Assembly: GCF_015751895.1 (NCBI RefSeq)
Contig: NZ_JADOTZ010000001.1
Coordinates: forward strand, 558,001 to 622,000
Source: Zhihengliuella flava
GTDB taxonomy: Bacteria > Actinomycetota > Actinomycetes > Actinomycetales > Micrococcaceae
Length of the DNA: 64,000 bases
Direction: 5' to 3'
The translations under genes and the position numbers were made by a program. Under the pieces are notes generated by a model. That model did not search any database. It was given only the letters and a program-made list of their open reading frames with translations, and was not told where the DNA came from. Every line of letters begins with the position of its first letter. The first letter of the stretch is position 1. This document shows, piece by piece, positions 43,844-52,014 of the stretch.

Positions 43844-44602
43844 CTAGCGACCGAGGTCCAAATAGCCGTCGAGCCCGTACGTCAGGCCCGGCCGCTGGGC
43901 CACCTTGCGGAGGCCGAGCAATACGCCGGGCATGAAAGAGGCCCGATCGTAGGAATCGTGGCGGAGCGTGAGCTGCTCCCCCGCGCTGCCCAACAGGACT
44001 TCCTGGTGAGCGACGAGCCCCCGGAGCCGCACCGAGTGCACGCGCACACCCTCCACGTCCGCCCCTCGGGCGCCGTCGAGCGCGGTTTCCGTGGCATCCG
44101 GGCTCGCACCACAGGCAGCGGCCGCGCGTTCGGCGGCGATCAATTCGGCCGTCCGCACGGCCGTCCCCGAGGGCGCGTCCACCTTATTGGGGTGGTGCAG
44201 TTCGATGATCTCCACTGACTCAAAGTATTGGGCAGCTTGGGCTGCGAACGCACTGGCGAGCACGGAGCCGAGCGCGAAATTGGGCGCGATGAGGACTCCC
44301 ACCTCGGGGTGCTCAGCGAGCGCATCCGTCAGAGCGGCGCGGCGGGCCTCGGTCCAGCCGGTGGTGCCGACCACCGCGTGCAGGCCGTGCTCCACGGCGA
44401 AACGCACGTTGGCTTCGGTGGCGTCAGGAACGGTGAGGTCCACGACGTGCGTGGCCCCGGCCTTGAGCACCTGCTCGAGGGCGTCACCGCGGCCGAGTGC
44501 GGCCACGAGCTCGAGGTCTTCAGCAGCTTCGACGGCGGCCACGGCTTCCGCACCCATGCGGCCGCCCGCGCCCAATACGGCGACGGAGATTCTTTTGCTC
44601 AT
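43844..44602 (-). CDS. dapB: 4-hydroxy-tetrahydrodipicolinate reductase
   Basis: I use ATG 44602 (252 residues, MSKRISVAVLGAGGRMG...); the longer frame to 44944 overlaps moaE. The NAD(P)-binding motif is VLGAGGRMGAE, and the substrate loop is ELHHPNKVDAPSGTAVRT. It reduces the dapA product in lysine and peptidoglycan synthesis. The gene starts only 10 nt after the moaE stop on the same strand, so it may be read from the molybdenum cofactor transcript, an odd pairing for an essential gene unless an internal promoter exists. Confidence 0.95.
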   Translation of the reverse strand: MSKRISVAVLGAGGRMGAEAVAAVEAAEDLELVAALGRGDALEQVLKAGATHVVDLTVPDATEANVRFAVEHGLHAVVGTTGWTEARRAALTDALAEHPEVGVLIAPNFALGSVLASAFAAQAAQYFESVEIIELHHPNKVDAPSGTAVRTAELIAAERAAAACGASPDATETALDGARGADVEGVRVHSVRLRGLVAHQEVLLGSAGEQLTLRHDSYDRASFMPGVLLGLRKVAQRPGLTYGLDGYLDLGR

Positions 44603-44612
44603 GCGCTCTAGG

Positions 44613-45080
44613 TTATCGCTGGTCCCCGATCCCCACCCATTCGGTGTCCCCATCCGTGAAGAACTGCTCCTTCCAGATCGGAGCATTAAACTTGATGGCC
44701 TCCACCACCTCGCGGCAGGCCTCGAAGGCTTCGCCGCGGTGCGCGCTGGCCGCCGCGGCAACGAGCGCGGCATCGCCCACGGAGAGCTCCCCCACCCGAT
44801 GGATCGCCCACAGGCGGGCCCCCGGGTGCCGCGCGGCGACCTCTTGTGCGAGCTCACGAATCCGCGCATCCGCCGTCGGGTGACCCGAATACACCAGCCG
44901 GGTGACGCCTCGGCCGCCGTCGTGATTGCGGACGACCCCGCCAAACGTGACGACGGCGCCCGTCGCCTCCGTTTCGACCGCGTCCCACGCGGTGGCTTGG
45001 TCGATGGGCTCGGCGCTGACGCCGGCGCGGACGACGACGCCCGGAGACTCTGCGGGCGTCTGAGCGGGACTAGTGGGCAT
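44613..45080 (-). CDS. moaE: molybdopterin synthase catalytic subunit
   Basis: The 155-residue protein is the large subunit of molybdopterin synthase, which with thiocarboxylated MoaD adds the dithiolene sulfurs. Family features are GAVVTFGGVVRNHDGG, RLWAIHRVGELSVGDAALVAAAASAHR and the active Lys in KFNAPIWKEQF. The first 25 residues are a Pro/Ser-rich extension. It overlaps the mogA-type gene by 11 nt. moaD is on the other side of the cluster, in the divergent transcript. Confidence 0.95.
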   Translation of the reverse strand: MPTSPAQTPAESPGVVVRAGVSAEPIDQATAWDAVETEATGAVVTFGGVVRNHDGGRGVTRLVYSGHPTADARIRELAQEVAARHPGARLWAIHRVGELSVGDAALVAAAASAHRGEAFEACREVVEAIKFNAPIWKEQFFTDGDTEWVGIGDQR

Positions 45081-45582
45081 GGCTGCCCTCCAATTGAGCG
45101 CAGATATGGTCGATCAGTGGGGCGAGCACGGACAGCGCGTCCATCACACCGGAGGGCGAACCGGGCAGATTCACGATGAAGGTTCCGGGCCCCTCCGGGC
45201 CGGTCACGACGCCCGCGTGGCCTCGAGACAGCGCGGCGAAGGGCGTTTTGGCGAGCCCGGCCGCACGAATGGCTTCCATGACGCCGGGGACGTGGCGCGT
45301 CAGCAGTGGAGCGGTCATCTCTGGAGTTTGGTCATCGGCGGAGAGGCCCGTTCCCCCGCTGGTGAGAATGACGCGCGGTGTGAGGGCGAGGAGTGCCTTG
45401 AGTCCGGAGGCCACGGGTGCTCCGTCGGGAACGATCACTGGGTTCACGACGTCGAACCCATGATCATCCAACCAGTCCGTCAGCACGGGCGCCGTTCGGT
45501 CCTCGTACACCCCGGTGGCCGCGCGAGTGGAAGCGATGAGCACGGCGGCGCTACGAGCCGGACGAGGTTCACAGGCACTCAT
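45070..45582 (-). CDS. mog: MogA/MoaB family molybdopterin adenylyltransferase
   Basis: The 170-residue protein adenylates molybdopterin before metal insertion. The signature [18 protein letters not shown] (GGTG...D-x-TPE) and [11 protein letters not shown] (LSR-x-x-AG) are clear. MogA and MoaB cannot be told apart with confidence by sequence alone. It overlaps moaC by 4 nt and moaE by 11 nt, so the order of synthesis is coupled. Confidence 0.92.
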   Translation of the reverse strand: MSACEPRPARSAAVLIASTRAATGVYEDRTAPVLTDWLDDHGFDVVNPVIVPDGAPVASGLKALLALTPRVILTSGGTGLSADDQTPEMTAPLLTRHVPGVMEAIRAAGLAKTPFAALSRGHAGVVTGPEGPGTFIVNLPGSPSGVMDALSVLAPLIDHICAQLEGSHAH

Positions 45583-46109
45583 GCGTCATCGCCTCCGGCG
45601 GTGGCCGCGTCGCGCGTGTCCCAGTCACCCGATTTTCCGCCGGATTTGGCGAGCACCCGGGTGGCATCGATCACGGCGTGCTTGTCCACCGCCTTGATCA
45701 TGTCGTACACCGTCAGTGCGGCGACGGAAACGGCGGTCAGCGCCTCCATTTCCACCCCGGTCACGCCGCGGGTTTTCACCGTGGCCTCCACGGCGAGCGC
45801 AGCGTCATCCCCCGTGACGGGCGCGAAATCTACAGTGACCTTGGAGAGCGGGAGCGGGTGGCACAGGGGCACCAACTCCGGGGTCTTCTTGGCCGCCATG
45901 ATGCCGGCTACCCGCGCCACGGCCAGCGCATCCCCCTTCGGCAGCGTGCCGTCGAGCAGTTGCGCCAACACCTCTGGCCGGGTGCGCACGACGGCGGCCG
46001 CGGTGGCCGTGCGAGTCGAGACGTCCTTAGTCGAAACATCCACCATGTGCGCAGTGCCATCCGCGCGGACGTGTGTCAGCGACGGGGAGTGTTGTTCGGT
46101 CACGTTCAT
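45579..46109 (-). CDS. moaC: cyclic pyranopterin monophosphate synthase
   Basis: The 176-residue hexameric enzyme completes cPMP formation after MoaA. Family segments are [16 protein letters not shown] near the N-terminus, [39 protein letters not shown] with the active-site residues, and [22 protein letters not shown] at the C-terminus. It overlaps moeA by 4 nt and the mogA-type gene by 4 nt. Confidence 0.96.
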   Translation of the reverse strand: MNVTEQHSPSLTHVRADGTAHMVDVSTKDVSTRTATAAAVVRTRPEVLAQLLDGTLPKGDALAVARVAGIMAAKKTPELVPLCHPLPLSKVTVDFAPVTGDDAALAVEATVKTRGVTGVEMEALTAVSVAALTVYDMIKAVDKHAVIDATRVLAKSGGKSGDWDTRDAATAGGDDA

Positions 46110-47431
46110 TCTCCGATCACCAGGGTGTCTACCATCGCGCCGGAGCCTACGTGCGTGGTCGATTCTTCGACCAGCACGAGGGCGTTCGCAGCGGCGAGCG
46201 GGTACATCAAATGGGAGCCAGGGCCGCCGAGCAGCTCGACGCTCGGCAGTTCCGCCGGGTCGGCTGCGACGTCGGTCAGGCGGGCCCGGCGCAGTTGCAG
46301 CTTACCGGGCGGGCTGTCCGTCTCCGCCTTCAGGCGGGCGCGTTGCCGGCGGCGGGGCGCCGCACCGAAGCGTTCGGCGAGGACGGGGCGGACGAACATC
46401 TCAAAGCTGACATAGGAGCTGACGGGGTTGCCCGGAAAGGCGACGACCGGCACGCCATGCCCGTCGAGTTCGATGACCCCCGCGCCTTGCGGCCCGCCGG
46501 GCTGCATCGCCACCGCCCCAAACTCGACGCCCGCCTCGGCGAGGGCGAGCTTGACCACCTCGTACGCGCCGGCGCTGATGCCACCACTGGTGAGAATGAG
46601 GTCCGGTGTGTGACGACGGGCGGCCTCGCCGAGCTGGGCCCAGAACACCTCCGGTGCGTCGCTGGTCACCCGCAGACCGACGGCCTCCGCCCCGGCCTCG
46701 GCGAGCGCTGCGACGAGCATCGCACTATTGGATTCGTAAATCTGCCCGGGCGCGAGCCCCTGCTCCGGCGCCGTGCCCGGGTCCACAATCTCCTCGCCCG
46801 TCGCGATCACGAGCGCGCGGAGCGGGGCCACGACCGGCAGCTCGGTGAGGCCTAACGCCGCCGCCAACCCGACGTGACGGGCCGACACGCGCTCTCCAGC
46901 GGCCATGACCCGCGCGCCCACTCCGACGTCCGACCCGGCACGACGCACGTACTGGCCGGCTCCACTGGCGCCCACTGAGCCGATCCCCGGGAGACTGACC
47001 CGCGACCCGGCGTCGTACTCCACGCCGACGTCCACGACGAAGGCGGGAAACGTCTCCGGAACGGCCGCCTCGATGGGGACCACGAGCTCGGCACCGTCCG
47101 GCAACGCGGCGCCGGTCATGATGGGTGCGGCCGTCCCTGGCGCCAGAGGCGCCGGGTCGGTGCCCGCAGCGATGGGCCGCGCGACCGCCAGACCGACGCG
47201 CGCGCCGGCCTCGCTCGACGCGAGATCGGCCGCACGCACGGCATACCCGTCCATCTGCGAATTATCGAACGGCGGTAGGTCGATGGGTGCCGCAACATCC
47301 TCTGCCAAGACCCTGCCGAGTGCGGCCCGAAGGGGCAGCGTCTCGGAGCGTGCCGCGACGCGCCCCATGAGCTCCGCCACCGCGGCGCGGTGCTCGGTGA
47401 CGCTGCGCCGGAAACGGGAGACCTCCGTCAT
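46106..47431 (-). CDS. moeA: molybdopterin molybdotransferase
   Basis: The 441-residue enzyme inserts molybdate into adenylated molybdopterin. The N-terminal fold contains [16 protein letters not shown] (MoeA-specific). The MoCF-like domain has [18 protein letters not shown], and the C-terminal domain [18 protein letters not shown]. The length is normal. It follows modB by 33 nt and overlaps moaC, so it sits mid-operon between transport and cofactor synthesis. Confidence 0.95.
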   Translation of the reverse strand: MTEVSRFRRSVTEHRAAVAELMGRVAARSETLPLRAALGRVLAEDVAAPIDLPPFDNSQMDGYAVRAADLASSEAGARVGLAVARPIAAGTDPAPLAPGTAAPIMTGAALPDGAELVVPIEAAVPETFPAFVVDVGVEYDAGSRVSLPGIGSVGASGAGQYVRRAGSDVGVGARVMAAGERVSARHVGLAAALGLTELPVVAPLRALVIATGEEIVDPGTAPEQGLAPGQIYESNSAMLVAALAEAGAEAVGLRVTSDAPEVFWAQLGEAARRHTPDLILTSGGISAGAYEVVKLALAEAGVEFGAVAMQPGGPQGAGVIELDGHGVPVVAFPGNPVSSYVSFEMFVRPVLAERFGAAPRRRQRARLKAETDSPPGKLQLRRARLTDVAADPAELPSVELLGGPGSHLMYPLAAANALVLVEESTTHVGSGAMVDTLVIGE

Positions 47432-47464
47432 GCTTTCCTGCCCTTCATACGTCCATCGTAGGGG

Positions 47465-48334
47465 TCACGGCGCGTCGGCGCGGGCCCGCGTGGGCTCCGC
47501 CCGCCGGGACAGCCTCCACGCCATCCAGGCAGCGCCGGCGATCACCAGCAGATAAAACCCGATGAGAAGCAAGGCGAGCCCCAGGGCCGCTGTGGGATCG
47601 GACGAATTGAAGGCCAAGTCAATCTGGAGCGGAATCGTGCGGGTCGCCCCCGCAACCGATCCGGCGAAAGTCACCGTGGCGCCGTACTCGCCGAGCGCAC
47701 GGGCGAACGCCAGCAGCGTCCCGAGAGCGATACCCGGGGCGGCCAAGGGCAGGGTCACGTACCGCAGCACCTGAGTCGCCGACCCGCCCGCATTCACGGC
47801 GGCCAGCTCGAGATCCTGATCCACACCCTCCACGCTCGACAACGCGGCGACGGTGAGGAACGGCAGAGCCACGAAGACTTGAACAATGACGACGGCGGCA
47901 GGCGTGTACGCCACCGTCAGGCCCATTGATTCCAAGAGGCCGCCCAGAGCGCCGCGCCCACCCCAGAGATACAGCAGCGCCAAGCCGGACACGACGGGCG
48001 ACAGTACCAGAGGCACGATCAGTACCAATCGCATGGCGGCGACGCCCCACGCGCGCCGGCCCGGCCCGCGCCAGCGGTGGAGCAGGATGGCGAGCGGCAG
48101 GCCGAGCAGCAAGCAGATCAGGGTCGAGACGCCCGAGGTCGTTAACGACAAGAGGACCGCGTCGCGGGCTCCCGGTGCGGCCAGCGCGCCCCACAACGCG
48201 TCCGGCTCCGTGGCGGCGACGAGCGCCACGAGGGGGGCCGCCAGAACGGCCAGCGCCACCGCCGTCGGCACCCATAGCCAGCCCGGGGTGATGCTGCGCA
48301 GGAGGCGGGGCGAGGCGGATTCGTGAGCGCTCAT
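47465..48334 (-). CDS. modB: molybdate ABC transporter permease
   Basis: The 289-residue inner-membrane permease has six or so helices and the EAA loop (GPDGG-like region ELAAVNAGGSATQVLRYVTLP; LGEYGATVTFAGSVAG marks molybdate or sulfate permeases). The start overlaps the modA stop by 4 nt. Arg-rich residues end the protein. The family includes sulfate permeases, but its position beside modA and moeA supports molybdate. No ModC ATPase gene follows, so it must use an ATPase encoded elsewhere. Confidence 0.9.
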   Translation of the reverse strand: MSAHESASPRLLRSITPGWLWVPTAVALAVLAAPLVALVAATEPDALWGALAAPGARDAVLLSLTTSGVSTLICLLLGLPLAILLHRWRGPGRRAWGVAAMRLVLIVPLVLSPVVSGLALLYLWGGRGALGGLLESMGLTVAYTPAAVVIVQVFVALPFLTVAALSSVEGVDQDLELAAVNAGGSATQVLRYVTLPLAAPGIALGTLLAFARALGEYGATVTFAGSVAGATRTIPLQIDLAFNSSDPTAALGLALLLIGFYLLVIAGAAWMAWRLSRRAEPTRARADAP

Positions 48335-49176
48335 GGGCCGTCCTCCCCCGCTGCCGCGTCGGGTACCTCAAATCCGGCGGAGGCGAGGAGGTCTTGTGCT
48401 GGTTCTGTCATGAGCCACCGGGCAAAGTCGGCACCGGGCGCTTCGGCAGCAGCGGAGGCGGGCACCAGCACGGGGTACTCGTTCACGGGGGCGTCGAGCG
48501 GCACCGCGTTAAGCTGGGGCGCGGCCGCGGCGTCCGTGGTGTACACGAACCCGGCCTCCGCTTGCCCCTCGGACACCTTCGTCAAAACTTGCCGGACGTT
48601 AGATTCCAGGCTGGCGTCCTCGCGGATGGACTCGGCCTCGTGATCTTGAAGCCACGCGTGAGCAGCACGTCCGCAGGGTACGTCGGGAGCACACAGCGCC
48701 ACTGTGATGTCAGGGAGCCACGCCGCCAACGCCGCATCGGCTCCCTCCGCTGCGGCGCCCTCGACGCCTGCCGGAAGCGCGGTGGATTCACTGGTGACCA
48801 GCATCAATCCGTTTTCTGCCACGGTGCCGAGGCGTTCATACCCCGTCCCGGGGTCTAGGGCCTCCAGCGCGGCGACGTCCGCCGTCACCAAGACGTCGGC
48901 GCGGTGCCCCGCATTGACCTGCTGGACGAGCCGCGCCGAGGACGCCAACGTCAGGGTGATCTCTGTGCCCGGGTGCGTCGATTGGTACGCCTCGATGAGC
49001 TCGGGGGCCACGTCAGTAAAAGAGGCTGGCGCGGCAAAAACCACGGGTGACTCGTCGACGGCGCACCCGGCGAGGCCTAGGGTCCCGGCGATGACGACGG
49101 CGGCGGACGCGAGGCCGCGCAGTGCCCCGTGGGACGTCACAGCACGGACGGAACGGGGGCGGTGAACGACACGCAT
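48331..49176 (-). CDS. modA: molybdate-binding lipoprotein
   Basis: The 281-residue protein has a long basic N-terminus and a signal with lipobox LAGC (about residue 36-39), so it is an exported lipoprotein. The mature part opens VVFAAPASFTDVAPELIEAYQ and includes TLTLASSARLVQQVNAGHRADVLVTADVAAL, typical of ModA-type solute receptors. It is first in the minus-strand run modA-modB-moeA-moaC-mog-moaE. The 69-nt gap to divergent moaA must hold both promoters; no clear ModE-like palindrome was found there. Confidence 0.9.
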   Translation of the reverse strand: MRVVHRPRSVRAVTSHGALRGLASAAVVIAGTLGLAGCAVDESPVVFAAPASFTDVAPELIEAYQSTHPGTEITLTLASSARLVQQVNAGHRADVLVTADVAALEALDPGTGYERLGTVAENGLMLVTSESTALPAGVEGAAAEGADAALAAWLPDITVALCAPDVPCGRAAHAWLQDHEAESIREDASLESNVRQVLTKVSEGQAEAGFVYTTDAAAAPQLNAVPLDAPVNEYPVLVPASAAAEAPGADFARWLMTEPAQDLLASAGFEVPDAAAGEDGP

Positions 49177-49245
49177 ACCGGCGAGTCTAGCCCCGGACGA
49201 CGTGCACCCTTATACATCGCCAGCCGAAGTGACTACGCTTGAGGG

Positions 49246-50283
49246 ATGGAACGCCAGCAGCTAGGACTGATCGACCGGTTCGGTCGCGTCGCGACCGATC
49301 TGCGCATCTCCCTGATTGACAAGTGCAACCTGCGCTGTACCTACTGCATGCCTGCTGACGGCATGGCGTGGCTCCCGAAGGACAAGCTGATGCGGGCCGA
49401 CGAGATCCAACGCCTGGTCCGCATTGGTGTGCGTGATTTGGGGGTTCGCGAGCTGCGTCTGACGGGCGGTGAACCGTTGGTGCGCGTCGACCTTGTCGAC
49501 ATCATCGCCGGGATCCGCGACGAACACCCGGACCTGCCCATCTCCATGACCACCAACGCGGTGGGACTCGAGAAGAAGGCCGAAGCCCTAGCCCACGCCG
49601 GGCTGAGCCGCATCAACGTCTCCCTCGACACCCTGCATGCCCAAACGTTCAAGCAGTTGGCTCGCCGGGACCGGCTGGAGGGGACCCTCGCCGGCATCGC
49701 CGCCGCCGACGCCGCAGGGCTCACCCCCCTGAAGATCAACGCCGTGCTCATGCGTGGGGTTAACGATGATCAGGCGCCGGAACTGCTGGATTGGTCCCTA
49801 CGCCGCGGCTACGAGCTCCGCTTCATCGAGCAGATGCCGCTCGACGCTGATCACGGCTGGCGCAAGGACAATATGGTCACCTCAGCCGAGATCCGTGCCT
49901 CCCTCGATAACGAATTCATCCTCACTCAGGATCCGCGGGCTCGCGACGGCGCCCCCGCCGAACGCTTTCAGGTGGCCCGGCGTACCGCGCCCGGACACCT
50001 TGCGGGCACCGTGGGCATCATTGCCTCCGTCACCGAGCCGTTCTGCACGGACTGTCGCCGCACCCGGATCACCGCCGAGGGACGCATCATGGCCTGCCTG
50101 TTCTCCCGGACCGAAACCGACTTGATGGACCTCCTGCGCGCCGATGCGAGCGATGCGGAGATCGCCGAGCGCTGGCGGGGCGCCATGTGGGGTAAACCGC
50201 GCGCCCACGGCATGGGTCACCCGGGGTTGGGCGACGACGACTTCGTCCAACCTGACCGCACCATGAGCGCCATTGGCGGCTGA
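49246..50283 (+). CDS. moaA: GTP 3',8-cyclase
   Basis: The 345-residue radical SAM enzyme performs the first step of molybdopterin synthesis. The N-terminal cluster is CX3CX2C at Cys27, Cys31 and Cys34 (KCNLRCTYCMP). The C-terminal cluster cysteines are in FCTDCRRTR and MACLF, and the protein ends in the catalytic Gly-Gly (AIGG). It is divergent from modA and is followed by moaD after 48 nt. Confidence 0.97.
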   Translation: MERQQLGLIDRFGRVATDLRISLIDKCNLRCTYCMPADGMAWLPKDKLMRADEIQRLVRIGVRDLGVRELRLTGGEPLVRVDLVDIIAGIRDEHPDLPISMTTNAVGLEKKAEALAHAGLSRINVSLDTLHAQTFKQLARRDRLEGTLAGIAAADAAGLTPLKINAVLMRGVNDDQAPELLDWSLRRGYELRFIEQMPLDADHGWRKDNMVTSAEIRASLDNEFILTQDPRARDGAPAERFQVARRTAPGHLAGTVGIIASVTEPFCTDCRRTRITAEGRIMACLFSRTETDLMDLLRADASDAEIAERWRGAMWGKPRAHGMGHPGLGDDDFVQPDRTMSAIGG

Positions 50284-50331
50284 CGGCGGGCCGAGCGGCC
50301 CCACGACCTCGTACGAGCAAGGAACTTTGTC

Positions 50332-50601
50332 ATGCTGATCCGCTATTTTGCCGCGGCCTCGGCCGCCGCGGGATGCGCCGAGGAAAAATTTGACGACGTG
50401 GCACCGCCTGTCACGCTCGGCGAACTACTCGACGCCGCTGTGGCTCGCCACCCCGCGGAGGCCGGCTCCGCCGTGCCCTCGCTCGAACGCGTCATCTCCC
50501 GATCGACGTTCCTCATCAACGAGGTCTCCGTCCGGGACCGGTCCCGCGCGCTGGCCGCGGGCGACGTCGTCGATATCCTGCCGCCGTTCGCCGGCGGATA
50601 A
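50332..50601 (+). CDS. moaD: molybdopterin synthase sulfur carrier (MoaD/ThiS family)
   Basis: The 89-residue beta-grasp protein begins MLIRYFAAASAAAG and ends in the required Gly-Gly (VVDILPPFAGG), where the C-terminal thiocarboxylate forms. Its partner moaE is in the opposite transcript. No MoeB or ThiF-type activating enzyme is in the window. A bidirectional hairpin follows the stop. Confidence 0.93.
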   Translation: MLIRYFAAASAAAGCAEEKFDDVAPPVTLGELLDAAVARHPAEAGSAVPSLERVISRSTFLINEVSVRDRSRALAAGDVVDILPPFAGG

Positions 50602-50616
50602 GCCCTGAAACAGCAG

Positions 50617-50650
50617 GAGGCGGGCGGAGCTGCGATGCGCCGCCCGCCTC
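50617..50650. terminator. bidirectional terminator between moaD and the M16 gene
   Basis: An 11-bp perfect stem (GAGGCGGGCGG with its complement) has a 12-nt loop. It lies between convergent genes: 15 nt after the moaD stop and 13 nt after the M16 peptidase stop. Confidence 0.82.
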
Positions 50651-50663
50651 AGCCGCAACGTCG

Positions 50664-51998
50664 CTAGGCGAGGCCCAATTCCGCGGCGTCGGTGAAGGGA
50701 CCGACCACGGTCACGGTGCGGCGTCGGCCGGCCAGCTCCGCCGCCAACTGCTGGACCTTCGCGGCCGTCACCGCACGGATCTTCTCCAAGGTCGTGTCGA
50801 TGTCTTGGAAGTGACCCGTGACCAATTCAGCCCGCCCCAGCCTGGACATCCGTGATCCCGGATCCTCGAGGGCGAGGACGAGGCCGCCGGACAGCTGGCC
50901 GATGGCCCGCGCCAGCTCCGCCTCGGTGATGCCTTCGACCGCCAGCAATTCGAGCTGTTCGGCCATAAGCTGCACCACCTGTGCCGCCTTGGCGGGCGAG
51001 CAACCGGCGTACATCCCGAAGTACCCGGCGTCAGAATAGGCCGCCGAAAACGAGTAGGTCGAGTACGCGAGGCCACGCTTCTCACGGATCTCTTGGAAGA
51101 GGCGCGAGGACATGCTGCCGCCGAGAACCGCGTTGAGCACGCTCATGGTCTGCCGGCGCTCGTCCGTTGCAATGAGGCCGGGGCACCCCATGATGATGTG
51201 GGCCTGCTCCACCGGCCGATGGACGACGTCGACCCGCTGCTGTCCCTCAATGATGGCGGGCTCGTGCGCTCGCCGCTCAACCGGCTGGGCGCCCTCGGCC
51301 AGTGTCCACCCCGCCTGTTCGAGCGCCGCCATGACCTGTTCGCACACCGTCGCGTGGTCCAGGGAACCGACGGCGGTCACCACGATTTCTTCCGGGCGGT
51401 AGTAGCGCTCGTAGTGCTCGAGCACGGAGTCGCGCGTAATCCCGTGAATCGCCTCCGGGGTGCCCCCGATCGGGCGGCCCAGCGGGTGATCCCCCAAGAC
51501 CGCCTCGACGAAGCGCTCGTGGGCCACGTCGGCCGGATCGTCGGCATCCATCGCGAGCTCTTCGAGGATGACGCCGCGTTCCTGTTCCAGCTCGTCAGGA
51601 TCGAGCACAGCCGAGGTCACCATGTCAGCGATGACGTCGATCGCCAGCGGGAGGTCCGTGTCCAGCACGCGTGCGTAGTAGCAGGTGCTTTCCTTGGCCG
51701 TCGCCGCGTTGGACTCGCCGCCTACCTCGTCAAAGGCCGAGGCGATGTCCATGGCGTCTCGACGGCGTGTTCCCTTGAAGAGCAGATGCTCGAGGAAGTG
51801 GGTGGAGCCATAGGTGCCAGCAGACTCATCTCGCGAGCCGACACCGACCCAAAAGCCGATCGTCGCCGAGCGCTGGGCGGGCATTGATTCGGTCAGCACA
51901 CGCACCCCGCCGGGGAGGACGGAACGGCGCACTTCGGCGCCGCCGGCCTCCCCGGCGAGCAAGACGGTGCCTGATCCGTCAAGCGGAATCAGAGCCAT
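50664..51998 (-). CDS. M16 family zinc metallopeptidase
   Basis: The 444-residue insulinase/processing-peptidase-like protein has the inverted zinc motif HFLEH (in YGSTHFLEHLLFKGT) and a downstream Glu in EELAMDADDPAD. The two-lobed M16 fold is visible, with the second lobe from about 215 (EPAIIEGQQRVDVVHRP). In actinobacteria this gene commonly lies next to pnp. Its substrates are unknown. It starts 16 nt after pnp, so both are probably co-transcribed. Confidence 0.93.
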   Translation of the reverse strand: MALIPLDGSGTVLLAGEAGGAEVRRSVLPGGVRVLTESMPAQRSATIGFWVGVGSRDESAGTYGSTHFLEHLLFKGTRRRDAMDIASAFDEVGGESNAATAKESTCYYARVLDTDLPLAIDVIADMVTSAVLDPDELEQERGVILEELAMDADDPADVAHERFVEAVLGDHPLGRPIGGTPEAIHGITRDSVLEHYERYYRPEEIVVTAVGSLDHATVCEQVMAALEQAGWTLAEGAQPVERRAHEPAIIEGQQRVDVVHRPVEQAHIIMGCPGLIATDERRQTMSVLNAVLGGSMSSRLFQEIREKRGLAYSTYSFSAAYSDAGYFGMYAGCSPAKAAQVVQLMAEQLELLAVEGITEAELARAIGQLSGGLVLALEDPGSRMSRLGRAELVTGHFQDIDTTLEKIRAVTAAKVQQLAAELAGRRRTVTVVGPFTDAAELGLA

Positions 51999-52014
51999 CT
52001 GTGTGTGACGAGCC

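Noticed and set aside
49177-49245. Molybdenum cofactor riboswitch or ModE site between modA and moaA
   Set aside because: The 69-nt gap is too short for the riboswitch and shows no clear ModE palindrome.
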